Shown piece after piece: positions 48,201 to 53,839 of a DNA stretch of 64,000 bases (positions are counted from its first letter, which is position 1; the number at the start of each line of letters is the position of its first letter). Source of the DNA: Scolanthus callimorphus (Eukaryota > Cnidaria > Anthozoa > Actiniaria > Edwardsiidae); the NCBI GenBank assembly GCA_033964015.1, contig CM066923.1:21749739-21813738 (forward strand), in the 5' to 3' direction. Position numbers and translations under genes: made by a program. The notes under the pieces are model-generated. The model made no database searches and was not told where the DNA came from. It saw only the letters and a list, made by a program, of their open reading frames with translations.

Positions 48201-51200
48201 CACGAGAATAAATATTTATTTTAAATTCTAAACTATAACAAGTGAAAATTTGGTCACAGTAAATTATCTCGTTTTGCTGTTCAACAAGCGAGAGAAAGCT
48301 CGCTAATTTAAACAATGTATATATAGCCGAAATGAACAATGAAGGCTATCCATAATAGGAAATCTATTGTCCAATGACAATAGAAGGTATGCTACGGAAC
48401 CGCAATGAAAACGCTTTCCTACTCACGTTGTTACGTAGGAAAGCATTATTTACTGTGTATTTACCGAGAGAGATTTTTTCAAGTGTGGGCTCGCGCTAAT
48501 TACATTCATGCGTCATAACTGATTATTCCACAGGAATCCCGAATATTTCAGCACGACCTCTCTTTGTTATATTGCAGGCAGTACAGATAAGCCGCGCGTC
48601 TCCTTCCTGGCAAAGCTACACACAGCATGTCAATGAGGTCGTTCTACGAGGTCTGCTCGACTCCACGCTGGTCTCTCTACAATCCATGCTTAACCAGATT
48701 GTGCATTCCAATATTGCACAGGTTAGTATTAAAGGCCCATCATCAACCGAGAGCCTTTGCGGTCTATTAGCCAATCAGAGCAGCCGAAAAACATTTTAAA
48801 TTTCCAGTTTTCAAATTTGGAAATTTGATAGCGAAAGCTGTTAAATCTCAAGTAAGAATGCTTATATATTGCAAGTTTCAGTTCCTTTTTCTTTCTAAGG
48901 CTGAATCACAGTATAATATTATAGGATTCTGAGTTGTTTATGTAGATCACTGGTCTTATTTTATAACAATTTGTTGAAACAACCGTGACAGTGCTCCTTG
49001 AGCTTATGAGAGCCTGAGGCGACATATTGTTTTAGTAGAATTACTCAAGTGGTTCATATGGTTTTTCGACAGAAAAACGTGTTTTTGTTGGATTTTTTCA
49101 CGATCATAACAAAACTCGCGCGCGCACTCCCAATCCTTTCAATATTATAATCACCTGTAGGTGATTATAGCGAGAGAAAACGAGCCTCTCGACCAATCAG
49201 CGCGCGGAAATTCTTATAATCACTTATACTAATGAGTTTTAGAAACCTCCTTGAAAACCCCCTGGATTTCTGAAGTTATGGTGCGTGTGAAGCCAAGATG
49301 GTTCACTCAAGGATAAATATTAGATGTAGAATAACTGCAAGGCTTGTTTGTATCATTGCAATCATGTATGTTTGAACACCCCACAGGACAACACAGCCAT
49401 CCCAATCCTCACTATCCGCCTTGAGTTGGTGGGACCCCAGGTCCTGTTTAACCCCACCCTGGACGAGAACACGGCCTCAATTAGCGTACAGGAGTCTGTA
49501 CAGAGCTGGCTGAGGGACTTCCTCAAACGAGGCGAGCAGATCAAACCCCTCAATGACGCGGCCAAGGTAAGCACTTCCACATGAACAGTTTCATGGACAA
49601 TTGAAATTATGTCGATGCTAATGATAAAATCCTGTTGAAAATTAGAGCAGATTCCATATGACCGTCGTGAGTCATTGGCAATAGGCCACTTACACTAACT
49701 GCGTCACGTGACCAAAATCCAATACATTCTAAGTAAAACCTTGAAAATTCAACTCGCTGCCATTTGCTCTAGGTTAGAGATTTTATGCTGAAACTTCAGT
49801 TTCGTAATAATAATATCAATTGGTTCTTTGTATTTCTGGAATTGATTTTGAGAAAAAATTTCATTAAGAGAAATGACATAAGGGTCCTCAAAGCATCGAT
49901 CCTTCTCCGATGCTCACCTCTACATGTATCTGTTATCATAAAAAGGAGTATATGATGCCCCATATTTCCTCTGGCATAACTTGACTGACCGGACGGTTCT
50001 TATCGCATTCCGTAAGCTGACGCAATTACTTAGATTGACGTTAAATCTTTTTCTAGCCTTATACTGAGACCATTACCGAAGATGAAGAAGTGCAACGATT
50101 GGTGAAACAAATCACGGATGTCGTTGTACAGAATTCCAACGAGTGCAAGGTTAGTGATATGGTGTGCGTCGTGTTCGTGGCCTTGGACCCATTTCGACAG
50201 CAATGAAGAAACTTCTCATGAGCTCTTATCAAAATTTAGTAGGCTGTTTCCGAATTAAGCTCCACTAACTCCACCTCTGAAATACATTTACACCATATGT
50301 ACCGCCTCAATTTTATTGTGGTCAGTGCAGTGAGCGTTTGGAGCGTAGTTCGGAAATGAACCATGTATTTTCTCACCTTTCGATACATATATTCTCTTTT
50401 GTTTGGTGATACTGTTGATTAGGACAATTGTTGTTAAAATAAAAATAAAATGCTAAAATAAAGAAGATTAAGCCAATTTCGCGAAATTTAGTTCCCTGCA
50501 AACGTTATCTCGACCCGATCGAAAAATAAGCTGACATAAGCCTGTATCGTTCGGCGGGAGTTGGCTATATTTTGGTAGTATCTCGATGATCCATAGTCAA
50601 GATTCCGATTTCGTTTGGGCGATTCTGCGCTGTCAATCAAAATATAAACCTCAATGAAATCCTGACTTTGCACTCAGGATCTAAAACCCCAGAGTTACTC
50701 TTCGCGTAATTCTGTCAAAAGTTTCGTGCACGCCTGTGCTTATTTTGATTGACAGCGCAGAATCGCCCAAATGAAATCGTAATCTTGACTTTAGATCATC
50801 GCGGTGCTACGAGTTTGGTAGTTAAAATCAAATGTTACTTTTTCTTTCTTCCAGGGATTTCTGGCTACGTTTCGCGAATATGCGTTTCTTTGGATGCAAG
50901 ATGTCCGGCGCACGTTTGAGGAGTTTCTAGCGGGGAACATCGAGGCTCATCCTAGGAAGATGAATCGGTCTGAGCTCATTCGCTCACGCGCCTCGGGTCA
51001 CTCGGAGAAGTCTAAAAAGGAAAAAGAGAAGGACACGAGGAGGTAAAGAATCTTGCACATCTGAGGGAGAGCCGTGCTCGAGGATCCCGCGGGACGCGGG
51101 CACTCATTAAAAGAGTCACGCAAGACTCTTCATCTTCAATCATGAGGGAGAACCGAAAGGTGCTAGTCTGTAGGACGCGTGTATCCCGCGGGACGCGGGC

Positions 51201-53113
51201 ACTCACTAAAAGAGTCACGCAAGACTCTTCATCTTCAAACATGAGGGAGAACCGAAAGGTGCTAGTCTGTGGGACGCGTGTATCCCGCGGGACGCCGGCA
51301 CTCACTAACAGAGTCTCGCAAGAAAAAATCGTGCTCCATCCTCAATCATGAGGGAGAACCGAAAGATGTTGGTCTGTGTACCATCGTTCTCTCCCTCTTA
51401 TCTGTGCTTCTGCATCCTAAATAAATGTTGTTAGGACTTTTACTGCGATTTTGATAATTCTGTGAACTCCAACTTTACATTTCCGAACGCCAAACTGCGG
51501 TTTTGGCTTCAGTCCATGAAATCATAGCACATGTATTTTTTCTAAGCTTTTCGTTTCTATTCTATGGTGGAAAATTTGGTTTTGAAGCTTAGCTAGTCCT
51601 TATTAGTTCAAGAAACCTCTCAAAGCCGCGTGAAATCACCCAGAGCTGTTCACTTGTTTGATTGACGGAAGCCAAACCGTGGTTTGTTGGTCGGTGTAGA
51701 GTTCGCAGAATGCGTGAAATCACCCAGAGCTGTTCACTTGTTTGATTGACGGAAGCCAAATCGCGGTTTGTTAGTTGGCGTAGAGTTCGTACAATTATGA
51801 AATTTGCAGTAATTAGTGACATTACACCGAATCCGTTGTATTTTAATACAAAAAGCGTCTGTGGCTTTCTCTCCGCTTGATTCTCAGCCCTTCCCGCCTG
51901 TCTTTAACTAACAGTTACCTGTCATTTCTTTTGTCAATGGCGAAGCAGAATGAATAAATAAGTAAATAAATTTTCAGCTCTAGTCGTACATCTGCCGCCG
52001 CCTCTAGCCTAAGTACTAGCGGTGCCATGGGGCTATCCGAGAAAACGTTCCTCAACCCCAAGAAGATGACAGCCATGAAGGGATCCAGGGAGGGACAGGG
52101 ACCGTCTCTTGACGACTTCGACAGGGAAATCGAAATCTACCAGGTAACTTGAATTGAATTTGTCTAGTTTCAAGAAAATCGAATTTTGATGCGTCGAGTA
52201 CAAAGAGCAATGCAATCTGCGGTATTTTTCTATCCGCATTATTGCTGTCACCGGGGCAGCAGAGATTTCTGGACTCTGATGTCGTTACCGAAATATTTCT
52301 TTTTGAAGTTTGGAGTAGAGCGGTTTTCACATGACTGTCGTGAGAGCAATTCATGAGTAATTCACTATCCAATCACATGCGACATTAATTCAACAACATA
52401 GCAATCAGAGAGCGAGGTGATTCACAATCTCTCCTTTTCGTGAGAGAAGTCTTCACAAGTAATTGTGTAATTGTTTTCTCTGCGCGATCTGATTGGCTTA
52501 AGGATCCAAAATCATGCCCTCGACCAATCACAACCCGAAGCAATCGCAATTACCGAGTAATTTGTAATTACTCACGACAGTCATGTTAAAACCGCTCTAG
52601 AATGAACTCGATCAAGTTCAGAGCTGTTTCAGACTTCAAATCTCTCAGCACAGTAACAAGTCCAGTTCCTGGAAAACTCTAAACTTACCGACTTCGAGGT
52701 GTATGGAAATCCTGACGAAAACCTCCTGCTCTCGAGTTTGATATAGCTTCTCAAACGAATCATTTAAGCTGTCCTTGTAATTAAGGACAGCTTATCCAAA
52801 CCTCTTCGCGCTTATGATTTTTTTTGTTTAAGCGTGATGAATTATTAATGAGCTTGAGAAGCTAGGTATCATCTGTAAATCTGAGAACTGACGTTGATGA
52901 TTTCTTCCGAATCGGTATGTCTCTCTAGCTAGTACTTCATTAGTGATATAAACCTTTGGTTTGTTTTCGCAGACGGCGCGTGACGAGATAATTGCGTTAC
53001 AAGACTGGTGTGACGTAGGGTGGATGCGCGTGAACATGACGCCGATCAAACAAGTCCTCGGCACGTATTCTAGCAAGTGGATGTTCGTCTACACCAAATA
53101 TCTCTCCGACCAG
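15167..53113 (+). CDS. Axonemal dynein heavy chain, N-terminal tail, 23 exons (3' end not in window)
   Basis: Dynein heavy chains are the ATPase motors of ciliary arms; the N-terminal tail binds intermediate chains and docks the arm on the doublet. Exons: 15167-15270, 17091-17448, 18010-18135, 18750-18827, 19602-19745, 20680-20828, 21062-21173, 22414-22535, 23799-24156, 25917-25985, 30291-30410, 37131-37298, 38365-38468, 39592-39670, 40117-40398, 41475-41713, 42601-42679, 48578-48721, 49387-49566, 50057-50149, 50855-51042, 51978-52143, 52973-53113. Phases match throughout, giving 3603 nt (1201 aa). Residues 1-180 form the N-terminal dimerisation-type region (FFIKSHTVGKLT) and about 180-760 the DHC_N1 tail (PLDEIEMW, EANDNLQFL, LRLLEVFEG, PPVASKVLWLRGLKLHIQ, LHVNFDPELLLLLREIHYL). 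An in-frame TGA lies just before the start ATG. A Lys/Ser-rich insert covers about 1067-1140. Family members with DHC_N1 are DNAH2, 5, 8, 9, 10, 11 and 17; I could not choose among them. Linker, AAA and stalk regions are not seen. Confidence 0.93.
15928..16331. mobile_element. MITE, TTTAAAGGGGC family, copy 1
   Basis: The left end TTTAAAGGGGCAGTGTCACG is mirrored by CGTGACACAGCCCCTTTAA. It lies in dynein intron 1. Degenerate relatives end near 21035 and at 48733-48998 (shared words GTTGAAACAACCGTGACA and TCAGTTCCTTTTTCTTT). Confidence 0.8.
16388..16640. mobile_element. Possible element rich in TCCTGGAA words
   Basis: Beginning near CAGGGTTCCTACGCATCCTGG, the words ATCCTGGAA, TTCCTGGAAA and CTCCTGG recur at short spacing to about 16640. 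A matching right terminus is not clear. Confidence 0.4.
17091..17448 (+). CDS. Dynein exon 2 (residues 35-154)
   Basis: The acceptor is TTTTTTCCAG; one base completes Arg. It encodes the N-terminal region with LYIYSATPPGGKL, KAMFFIKSHTVGKLT and LTRDVYLPLLS, a pattern shared by axonemal heavy chains near the N-terminus. The donor AAG|GTGAAA is a little weak. Confidence 0.9.
18010..18135 (+). CDS. Dynein exon 3 (residues 155-196)
   Basis: DQVFLPLPSIEVL leads to the start of DHC_N1 (HVLETTVISWIKLIK). Acceptor ATATACAG, donor AAG|GTCTGT; phase 0 at both ends. Confidence 0.9.
18750..18827 (+). CDS. Dynein exon 4 (residues 197-222)
   Basis: A short exon ending in PLDEIE, the conserved start of the family motif P-L-x-E-I-E-x-W, which continues in exon 5. 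Acceptor TTGTTACAG; donor GAG|GTACAG. Confidence 0.9.
19074..19503. mobile_element. MITE with TAGGGGTAGTGATGGG termini
   Basis: Left TAGGGGTAGTGATGGGCACC and right CCCATCGCTACCCCT are inverted repeats. The interior repeats AAGTCTCGGA-like words. A second pair of inverted words (TTCTCCCGGGAGAA) forms an internal hairpin. It lies in dynein intron 4. Confidence 0.8.
19602..19745 (+). CDS. Dynein exon 5 (residues 223-270)
   Basis: It opens MWSDHLERITMINEQL, which continues the E-I-E-x-W motif from exon 4. Phase 0 at both ends; donor AAG|GTAGGA. Confidence 0.92.
20680..20828 (+). CDS. Dynein exon 6 (residues 271-319)
   Basis: AETEANDNLQFLTTL and MHTMYLVWAYS match the family patterns EAxDNxxFL and hydrophobic-W-x-x-S. 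Acceptor CTCTTTTAG; ends two bases into Arg. Confidence 0.93.
21062..21173 (+). CDS. Dynein exon 7 (residues 320-357)
   Basis: RYYHDPKNFTRLLTMISNEVV continues the S-x-Y-Y family motif. Acceptor TTCTTCCAG; donor GAG|GTAAAG. Confidence 0.92.
21322..21539. mobile_element. MITE with TATTCACACTAGAGACGG-type termini
   Basis: Left TAGCTGTATTCACACTAGAG and right CTCTAGTGTGAATACGGCTA are inverted. Repeated GAGTTTTCCGTC and TCGTCCCAGTTTCACACTAA blocks lie inside. A left-truncated relative lies at 30428-30604. Confidence 0.85.
22414..22535 (+). CDS. Dynein exon 8 (residues 358-397)
   Basis: SYTSLKDALRVCAAFRGCYLD aligns with the family segment where a Trp or Phe precedes a conserved Tyr. Acceptor TCCATTTTAG; ends two bases into Asn with donor GTACGT. 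Confidence 0.92.
22771..23616. mobile_element. Element with TAAGGGACTGGTCA termini, about 845 bp, containing a nested MITE
   Basis: Left TAAGGGACTGGTCA is mirrored by TGACCAGTCCCTA. It contains a G run (about 22795-22808) and, near the right end, a C-rich complement. A further element (23128-23357) is inserted inside. It lies in dynein intron 8. Confidence 0.75.
23128..23357. mobile_element. Nested MITE, CAGGGACGTCAAC termini
   Basis: Left CAGGGACGTCAACTC and right GGTTGATGTCCCTG are inverted repeats. The interior has at least five TCTCCCGGTTTT words. CAGGG..CCCTG ends again suggest a hAT-like family (inference). Confidence 0.75.
23799..24156 (+). CDS. Dynein exon 9 (residues 398-517)
   Basis: This 120-residue exon includes FISLNNFMERCNDVLELVQTT, the family pattern (F.RLxxFxxRxxxL..I). 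Acceptor TCTTTGCAG; donor CAT|GTGAGT. Confidence 0.92.
24601..24862. mobile_element. MITE with TTTAAGCCGGCTTTTC termini
   Basis: Left TTTAAGCCGGCTTTTCAC and right AGAAAAGCCGGCTTTAAA are inverted. GAGACGTAAG words recur on both strands inside. Confidence 0.85.
24924..25165. mobile_element. MITE with AGGCAGCGTTTTGACTGACC termini
   Basis: Left AGGCAGCGTTTTGACTGACC and right GGTCAGTCAAAATGCTGCCT are almost exact reverse complements. No coding content. Confidence 0.85.
25295..25858. repeat. Tandem duplication of a 278-bp segment containing a foldback element
   Basis: Copies 25295-25572 and 25581-25858 are the same length and differ at only a handful of positions. Each begins ACGGCTAAACTA and carries TAGTTTAGCCGT about 200 bp later, so a palindromic MITE plus its right flank was duplicated. 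Words such as AATGTTTCTT and AAGAAACATT form an internal hairpin. Confidence 0.9.
25917..25985 (+). CDS. Dynein exon 10 (residues 518-540)
   Basis: DVLDADETQHFEKEFFAFRSITR matches the family segment F..xFxxFxxxI. Acceptor CTGTTTCAG; donor AGG|GTAAGT; phase 0 at both ends. Confidence 0.92.
26043..26225. mobile_element. Relative of the AGCCAATCAGG / GCGAAACAGGG MITE family
   Basis: Inverted arms around AAGCCAATCAGGTCC (about 26128) and GGACCTGATTGGCTT (about 26200), with TGTCGCGACGAAAACC between them. The same words make up the 75-bp tandem unit at 58 kb and recur at about 44500-44650 and 53399-53631. Confidence 0.6.
26884..27004. mobile_element. 121-bp TA-MITE inside the array, copy 1
   Basis: Ends are GAGCGGGTTTCAGTTGACTG and CATGTGAAAACCGCTC, flanked by TA on both sides. 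Removing it with one TA leaves TAAATATTAGCAT, which is exactly an empty unit found elsewhere in the array (for example near 27069). Confidence 0.95.
27145..27265. mobile_element. 121-bp TA-MITE inside the array, copy 2
   Basis: Same length, termini and TA flanks as the copy at 26884, and the same position within the unit. It spread by array amplification rather than by independent insertion. Confidence 0.95.
27407..27527. mobile_element. 121-bp TA-MITE inside the array, copy 3
   Basis: Identical structure to the copies at 26884 and 27145. The flanking array unit downstream is shortened here (a gap before CAGGATTCG at about 27565). Confidence 0.95.
27932..28052. mobile_element. 121-bp TA-MITE inside the array, copy 4
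   Basis: Same insert at the same site; the following unit has the variant TTGTGCAAAATT. Confidence 0.95.
28550..28670. mobile_element. 121-bp TA-MITE inside the array, copy 5
   Basis: Same insert; the left end reads GGGTTTTAGTTGACTG, so it has one private substitution. Confidence 0.95.
30291..30410 (+). CDS. Dynein exon 11 (residues 541-580)
   Basis: ELEFSLADVLRQSFKQC and LRLLEVFEGISGR match the conserved family segment (L..xL.QxFDDC...LLxxFxxL). I chose the acceptor TCCTATCAG at 30290 over an upstream AG at 30257, because the shorter exon gives the family's spacing between FFxF and QSF. Donor CAG|GTACTT. Confidence 0.88.
30428..30604. mobile_element. Truncated copy of the 21322-21539 MITE family
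   Basis: It shares TCTGATATGAATTCAGACGA and ends CTCTAGTGTGAATACG, but the left terminus is lost. It begins about 18 bp after the exon 11 donor. Confidence 0.75.
30965..34807. other. Interior of the 5.9-kb element, no gene recognised
   Basis: AT-rich with one plus frame of 122 codons (31857-32225) that resembles nothing I know. Short inverted pairs occur (for example about 33670-33710 with GAATAGTGAATGCG). CTTGCGTCC words are repeated at about 34550-34790. Any coding function would be pure speculation. Confidence 0.4.
32333..32655. mobile_element. MITE with GGGCCATTCCATTTT termini
   Basis: Left GGGGCCATTCCATTTT and right AAATGGAATGGCCC are inverted. The interior is rich in TGAGGGGT words and has a long C run at about 32356. 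Confidence 0.8.
34808..34918. repeat. Palindrome around GGTCATCTCTGACTCA
   Basis: Arms containing AACGTACTGGTCATTTTGACC and TGGTCATCTCTGACTCAA are mirrored with a spacer of about 15 bp. A foldback element. Confidence 0.85.
35186..35363. mobile_element. TA-MITE relative, 178 bp
   Basis: Left GAGCAGATTTCGTATGACTG and right CAGTCATACGAAATCTGCTC are exact reverse complements, with TA on both sides. Longer arms extend inward through GAAAAGTACC and the GCCGCGAC/GTCGCGG region. Inserted inside the 5.9-kb element. Confidence 0.9.
36625..36925. repeat. Interspersed repeat, copy A (inverse of 47212-47505)
   Basis: About 300 bp shared in inverse orientation with 47212-47505, including ACTTGAAAGACACGAGCCGA, GAACTGATCAAAACTTG and AACACGATTGTCACGCAA complements. 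Each copy is itself a foldback around GTGTCTTTCAAGTTTT. Confidence 0.85.
37131..37298 (+). CDS. Dynein exon 12 (residues 581-636)
   Basis: ANLKDIFTSMVYGLTQEL then HLPPVASKVLWLRGLKLHIQ, the conserved PPxAGxxxWxxxLxxRI-type motif of the dynein tail. Acceptor TTCTTCTACAG; donor CAG|GTAATA. Confidence 0.95.
37448..37688. mobile_element. MITE with CGTACCCAGAGCTC-type termini
   Basis: AACACGTGGTCCCATTCTCG and CCCAGAGCTCGTC are mirrored by GAGCTCTGGGTTCGAGAATG and ATGTTGTCCC. AGGGGAGGCTCTGG and CCAGAGCCTCCCCC form a second inner pair. Confidence 0.8.
37873..38266. mobile_element. MITE with TTAGGCCTAATTCATACG termini
   Basis: TTAGGCCTAATTCATACGTT at the left and ACGTATGAATTAGGCCTAA at the right. 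Inverted pairs continue through TTTGCCGCGTCAATTCTAAT, ATTTTGTGCGA-like and GCATGAA words. TTAGGCCTAA may be the target duplication or part of the termini. Confidence 0.9.
38365..38468 (+). CDS. Dynein exon 13 (residues 637-670)
   Basis: QPMARLGRVSPASLKGDDGW; it follows LKLHIQ of exon 12 as in the family motif (RIxxPM). It ends two bases into Lys; the donor GTAAAT sits at the edge of an inserted element. Confidence 0.9.
38471..38815. mobile_element. Element AAATAGAGGATATTACATGG, copy 1
   Basis: It shares AAATAGAGGAT.TTACATGG, CCGCGCGGAGATA, TAATGTTCTGTT.ATTATAT and TTTCACATGTGAAA with 55383-55890. Internal palindrome ATTTATCTCACGAGTGAGCG. Starts two bases inside the intron, directly after the exon 13 GT. 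Confidence 0.8.
39592..39670 (+). CDS. Dynein exon 14 (residues 671-697)
   Basis: CESETLNQWQNDIQTELRVK fits the helical segment with a central Trp (family: xxxxW). Acceptor TTTAAAG is unusual but phase and homology support it. Donor CTG|GTACGT. Confidence 0.85.
39797..40010. repeat. Short tandem repeat of a ~75-bp GATAGCCAATCAGCATGG unit
   Basis: GCTTGATAGCCAATCAG occurs three times (about 39826, 39897 and 39959) with intervening CATAAAGCGCGG-type words. The copies are degenerate. Confidence 0.75.
40117..40398 (+). CDS. Dynein exon 15 (residues 698-791)
   Basis: ILHVNFDPELLLLLREIHYL is the family motif LxVNFDxxLxxLxxExxyL, and YNSVMASMEDFEKPLFE follows. Acceptor CTTTTTCCAG; donor GAG|GTAACG. 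94 residues, noticeably GC-rich at third positions. Confidence 0.96.
40493..41004. mobile_element. MITE with GCCCTGGCCAAACGAAACGC termini, TTAA flanks
   Basis: Left GCCCTGGCCAAACGAAACGC is mirrored by TTTCGTTTGGCCAGGGC, with TTAA on both sides (40493-40496, 41001-41004), consistent with a TTAA target duplication. CAAGTTTTGC and ACTTGCG words recur inside. Confidence 0.9.
40995..41204. mobile_element. MITE overlapping the former, CAGGGCTTAAG / CGAGCCCTG ends
   Basis: Begins in the right end of the 40493-41004 element (CAGGGCTTAAG) and ends TCGAGCCCTG. The word TGGTCGCCAT.TTATAAA is tandemly repeated inside. Confidence 0.55.
41475..41713 (+). CDS. Dynein exon 16 (residues 792-870)
   Basis: LLRQGLYEYSWKAVESADFV matches family ..xGLxxLxWxS. 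GVVQSNYREICNVAGSW continues. Acceptor TCTTACAG; ends two bases into Thr, donor GTATGT. Confidence 0.95.
42601..42679 (+). CDS. Dynein exon 17 (residues 871-897)
   Basis: EIYENHKHTIMVGGQRIHSLI; one base completes Thr. Acceptor AAACGCAG; donor GAG|GTAAGA. Confidence 0.92.
42716..42856. repeat. G-tract repeat segment
   Basis: A run of G and GGGGGAGG at about 42805-42830, flanked by GGGGGGCCC and GGCCCGTGGCAGGG-like words mirrored by CTAGCTACGGGCC. Possibly a degraded element. Confidence 0.4.
43040..43329. mobile_element. MITE, CAGGGCTTGAA family, copy 2
   Basis: Begins CAGGGCTTGAAATTGCACC and ends TTCGAGCCCTG; shares the internal words of the copy at 12171-12394. Confidence 0.8.
44445..44655. 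mobile_element. Relative of the GCACTAGGCGAAACAGGG family
   Basis: GCCTTGTTTCGCCTAGTGCA and TGCACTAGGCGAAACAGGGC are an inverted pair around CCGTCGCGACG. It is the same core as the 75-bp repeat unit near 58 kb. Confidence 0.75.
45037..46128 (-). CDS. Class A GPCR, intronless, antisense inside dynein intron 17
   Basis: A 363-residue seven-helix receptor from the ATG at 46128; upstream the frame offers only GTG. Expected at the plasma membrane, signalling through G proteins. TM1 about 16-34 (LVGNSLIVIV); TM2 46-66 (LAISD); TM3 88-110 ending E106-R107-Y108; TM4 128-149; TM5 176-205; short third loop with KARKKMTK; TM6 228-248 with FIICWMP; TM7 258-276 with N271-P-I-I-Y. The conserved Cys at the extracellular end of TM3 is absent (LFSFFALG), and the N-terminus before TM1 is very short, both as in the melanocortin/adenosine-type group; this assignment is tentative. 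The long C-tail has CSGC (possible palmitoylation). A minus-strand AATAAA lies at 44780-44785. Confidence 0.9.
   Translation of the reverse strand: MLHPTDMTCMSRWFFMLPNLVGNSLIVIVMVKVWKTKKLKEKTSIFLLTELAISDIFFGLTIVFQTIDCYSSKTESLKRIVENGRLFSFFALGLRSSMFLGAIAAERYFAIIKPFKHKVHCSLKLLRGVSILIIILSTGLAAPMAWFGIIKQHRNENTNATQLEIQKWDNILQMEFGYTVFLLFTCTIPPSVFMGVCYGKIIYKIWFQAGASRTNAAILKARKKMTKLLITMALTFIICWMPLYGILIVSPSNAKANLLIRMCPLASTALNPIIYSLHSREFRQQIRICSGCWRSETRTRMLKIRELDRLAFRRGVYYLQPQDSCSQKVKNSANVGTLTETKANSPPDSKCRGDFVNGRQEDK
46129..47211. other. Intronic sequence upstream of the antisense GPCR, no further gene
   Basis: Contains a (GA)n microsatellite (46778-46806) and otherwise AT-rich unique DNA. The receptor promoter should lie in the first few hundred bases, but no element can be named. 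Confidence 0.4.
46778..46806. repeat. (GA)n microsatellite
   Basis: A run of AGAGAG with a few interruptions on its left side. Confidence 0.9.
47212..47505. repeat. Interspersed repeat, copy B (inverse of 36625-36925)
   Basis: Contains GTGCGCATTCTGATTGGTTA, AACACGATTGTCACGCAACG and a hairpin of GTGTCTTTCAAGTTTT with AAAACTTGAAAGACAC. About 300 bp, high similarity to copy A. Confidence 0.85.
47506..48577. other. Dynein intron 17, right part; nothing recognised
   Basis: Unique-looking AT-rich DNA without convincing frames or terminal repeats; a stretch 47640-47700 has an inverted GGGTACATAAAAG-like word. Confidence 0.35.
48578..48721 (+). CDS. Dynein exon 18 (residues 898-945)
   Basis: WQSYTQHVNEVVLRGLLDST matches family pattern W..Y...Vxx.I..GL......SL. 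Acceptor TATTGCAG; donor CAG|GTTAGT. Confidence 0.94.
48733..48998. mobile_element. Degenerate copy of the TTTAAAGGGGC MITE family
   Basis: Shares CAGTTTTCAAATTTGGAAATTTG-type and GTTGAAACAACCGTGACA words with 15928-16331; ends are eroded. It starts directly after the exon 18 donor. Confidence 0.6.
49387..49566 (+). CDS. Dynein exon 19 (residues 946-1005)
   Basis: AIPILTIRLELVGPQVLFNP followed by TLDENTASISVQESV is the conserved segment LF.xxLxLxxPxxxFxPxLxx. Acceptor CCCACAG; donor AAG|GTAAGC. Confidence 0.95.
50057..50149 (+). CDS. Dynein exon 20 (residues 1006-1036)
   Basis: PYTETITEDEEVQRLVKQIT; acidic segment then the helix. Acceptor TTTTTCTAG; donor AAG|GTTAGT. Confidence 0.93.
50583..50803. 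repeat. Palindrome with arms of about 65 bp
   Basis: GATGATCCATAGTCAAGATT, TTGGGCGATTCTGCGCTGTC and AATCAAAATA are mirrored at 50730-50803. A foldback element in dynein intron 20. Confidence 0.88.
50855..51042 (+). CDS. Dynein exon 21 (residues 1037-1098)
   Basis: FREYAFLWMQDVRRTFEEFL is the conserved helix; it then runs into a basic low-complexity stretch (EKSKKEKEKD). It ends two bases into Ser with donor GTAAAG. Acceptor TTTCTTCCAG. Confidence 0.93.
51061..51358. repeat. Minisatellite, ~99-bp unit, three copies
   Basis: GAGGGAGAACCGAAAGGTGC and ATCCCGCGGGACGC recur at about 51061, 51144, 51243 and (partial) 51348. It starts 18 bp after the exon 21 donor. Confidence 0.9.
51441..51812. mobile_element. 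MITE, TTACTGCGATTTT family, copy 2, with an internal duplication
   Basis: Termini match 3691-3989. A block of about 85 bp (GTGAAATCACCCAGAGCTGT, GATTGACGGAAGCCAA) is repeated in tandem at about 51628 and 51713. Confidence 0.85.
51978..52143 (+). CDS. Dynein exon 22 (residues 1099-1154)
   Basis: One base completes Ser. The first 40 residues are low complexity (TSAAASSLSTSGA; NPKKMTAMKGSREGQG), then DDFDREIEIYQ rejoins the family helix. Donor CAG|GTAACT. Confidence 0.9.
52318..52597. mobile_element. TA-MITE family, 280-bp member
   Basis: Left GAGCGGTTTTCACATGACTG and right CAGTCATGTTAAAACCGCTC, each flanked by TA; GTCGTGAG and CTCACGAC extend the arms. Same family as the array inserts. Confidence 0.93.
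52973..53113 (+). CDS. Dynein exon 23, last in view (residues 1155-1201)
   Basis: WCDVGWMRVNMTPIKQVLGT and KWMFVYTKYLSDQ match the family block before the linker. Acceptor TTTTCGCAG; the exon ends at CAG|GTATGG. If not spliced, the frame would stop five codons later. Confidence 0.94.
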
Positions 53114-53398
53114 GTATGGATCAGTATTTAATACATATATCTTTTTAAATGTTTTTTTTTGGCGTAATACGGGCGGATATTTACGAGTTTTGGACGGGGC
53201 GACGAAAAATGCCCTCCAGTATTACATGAAATTAAACATCTAGACCTTTATTTTTATACGACGAACAAAAATATTTTCTTTTCTTTTACAAAATGCACTC
53301 GAAAACTTACATTTGACTTGCACACAATCGGGAAGCCATTGAAATGCGGAAAAACCGGCATCGTGGGACTTAGTAAAAGCGTCTATACGGTACGTACA

Positions 53399-53631
53399 GC
53401 TGTTTCAGGTAACACGCGCCGTTGTCAGATTCTTGGAGTTTGGCAGTTGGGGTTTTCAGCGTTGTTCATCAATGCAGTCCGTGTGAGCCAATCAAATCCT
53501 TGCCCAGTGCATTTGTTTGGCTTCCCTTGCGAGACATGTCGCGACAGAAGCCAATTCACTGCACTAGGCGATTTGATTGACTTCGCAGAAAAAAGAAATG
53601 GGTCGCGTGTTACCTGAAACAGCTGTAATAC
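53399..53631. mobile_element. MITE with TACAGCTGTTTCAGGTAACA termini
   Basis: Left TACAGCTGTTTCAGGTAACA is mirrored by TGTTACCTGAAACAGCTGTA. The core has TGCACTAGGCGA and TGTCGCGAC, shared with the 58-kb repeat unit. Confidence 0.9.
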
Positions 53632-53839
53632 TCTTCTTTTGTTATGGATGAATTATACGAACTCCTTGGACGAAAACAATGATAAGTAAACATGTAGAAA
53701 CGAACGGTTTGGAGGTTTTGCATTGTTGTAGATTTTATTGTCAACCTAGTCGAAAACTCAAAACAAAACAGAACAAAATAAATAATTACAAAATTCTAAG
53801 GTAAGCCAACTACCCCCTGCCTGTAGAGCTGTTTTGCGT

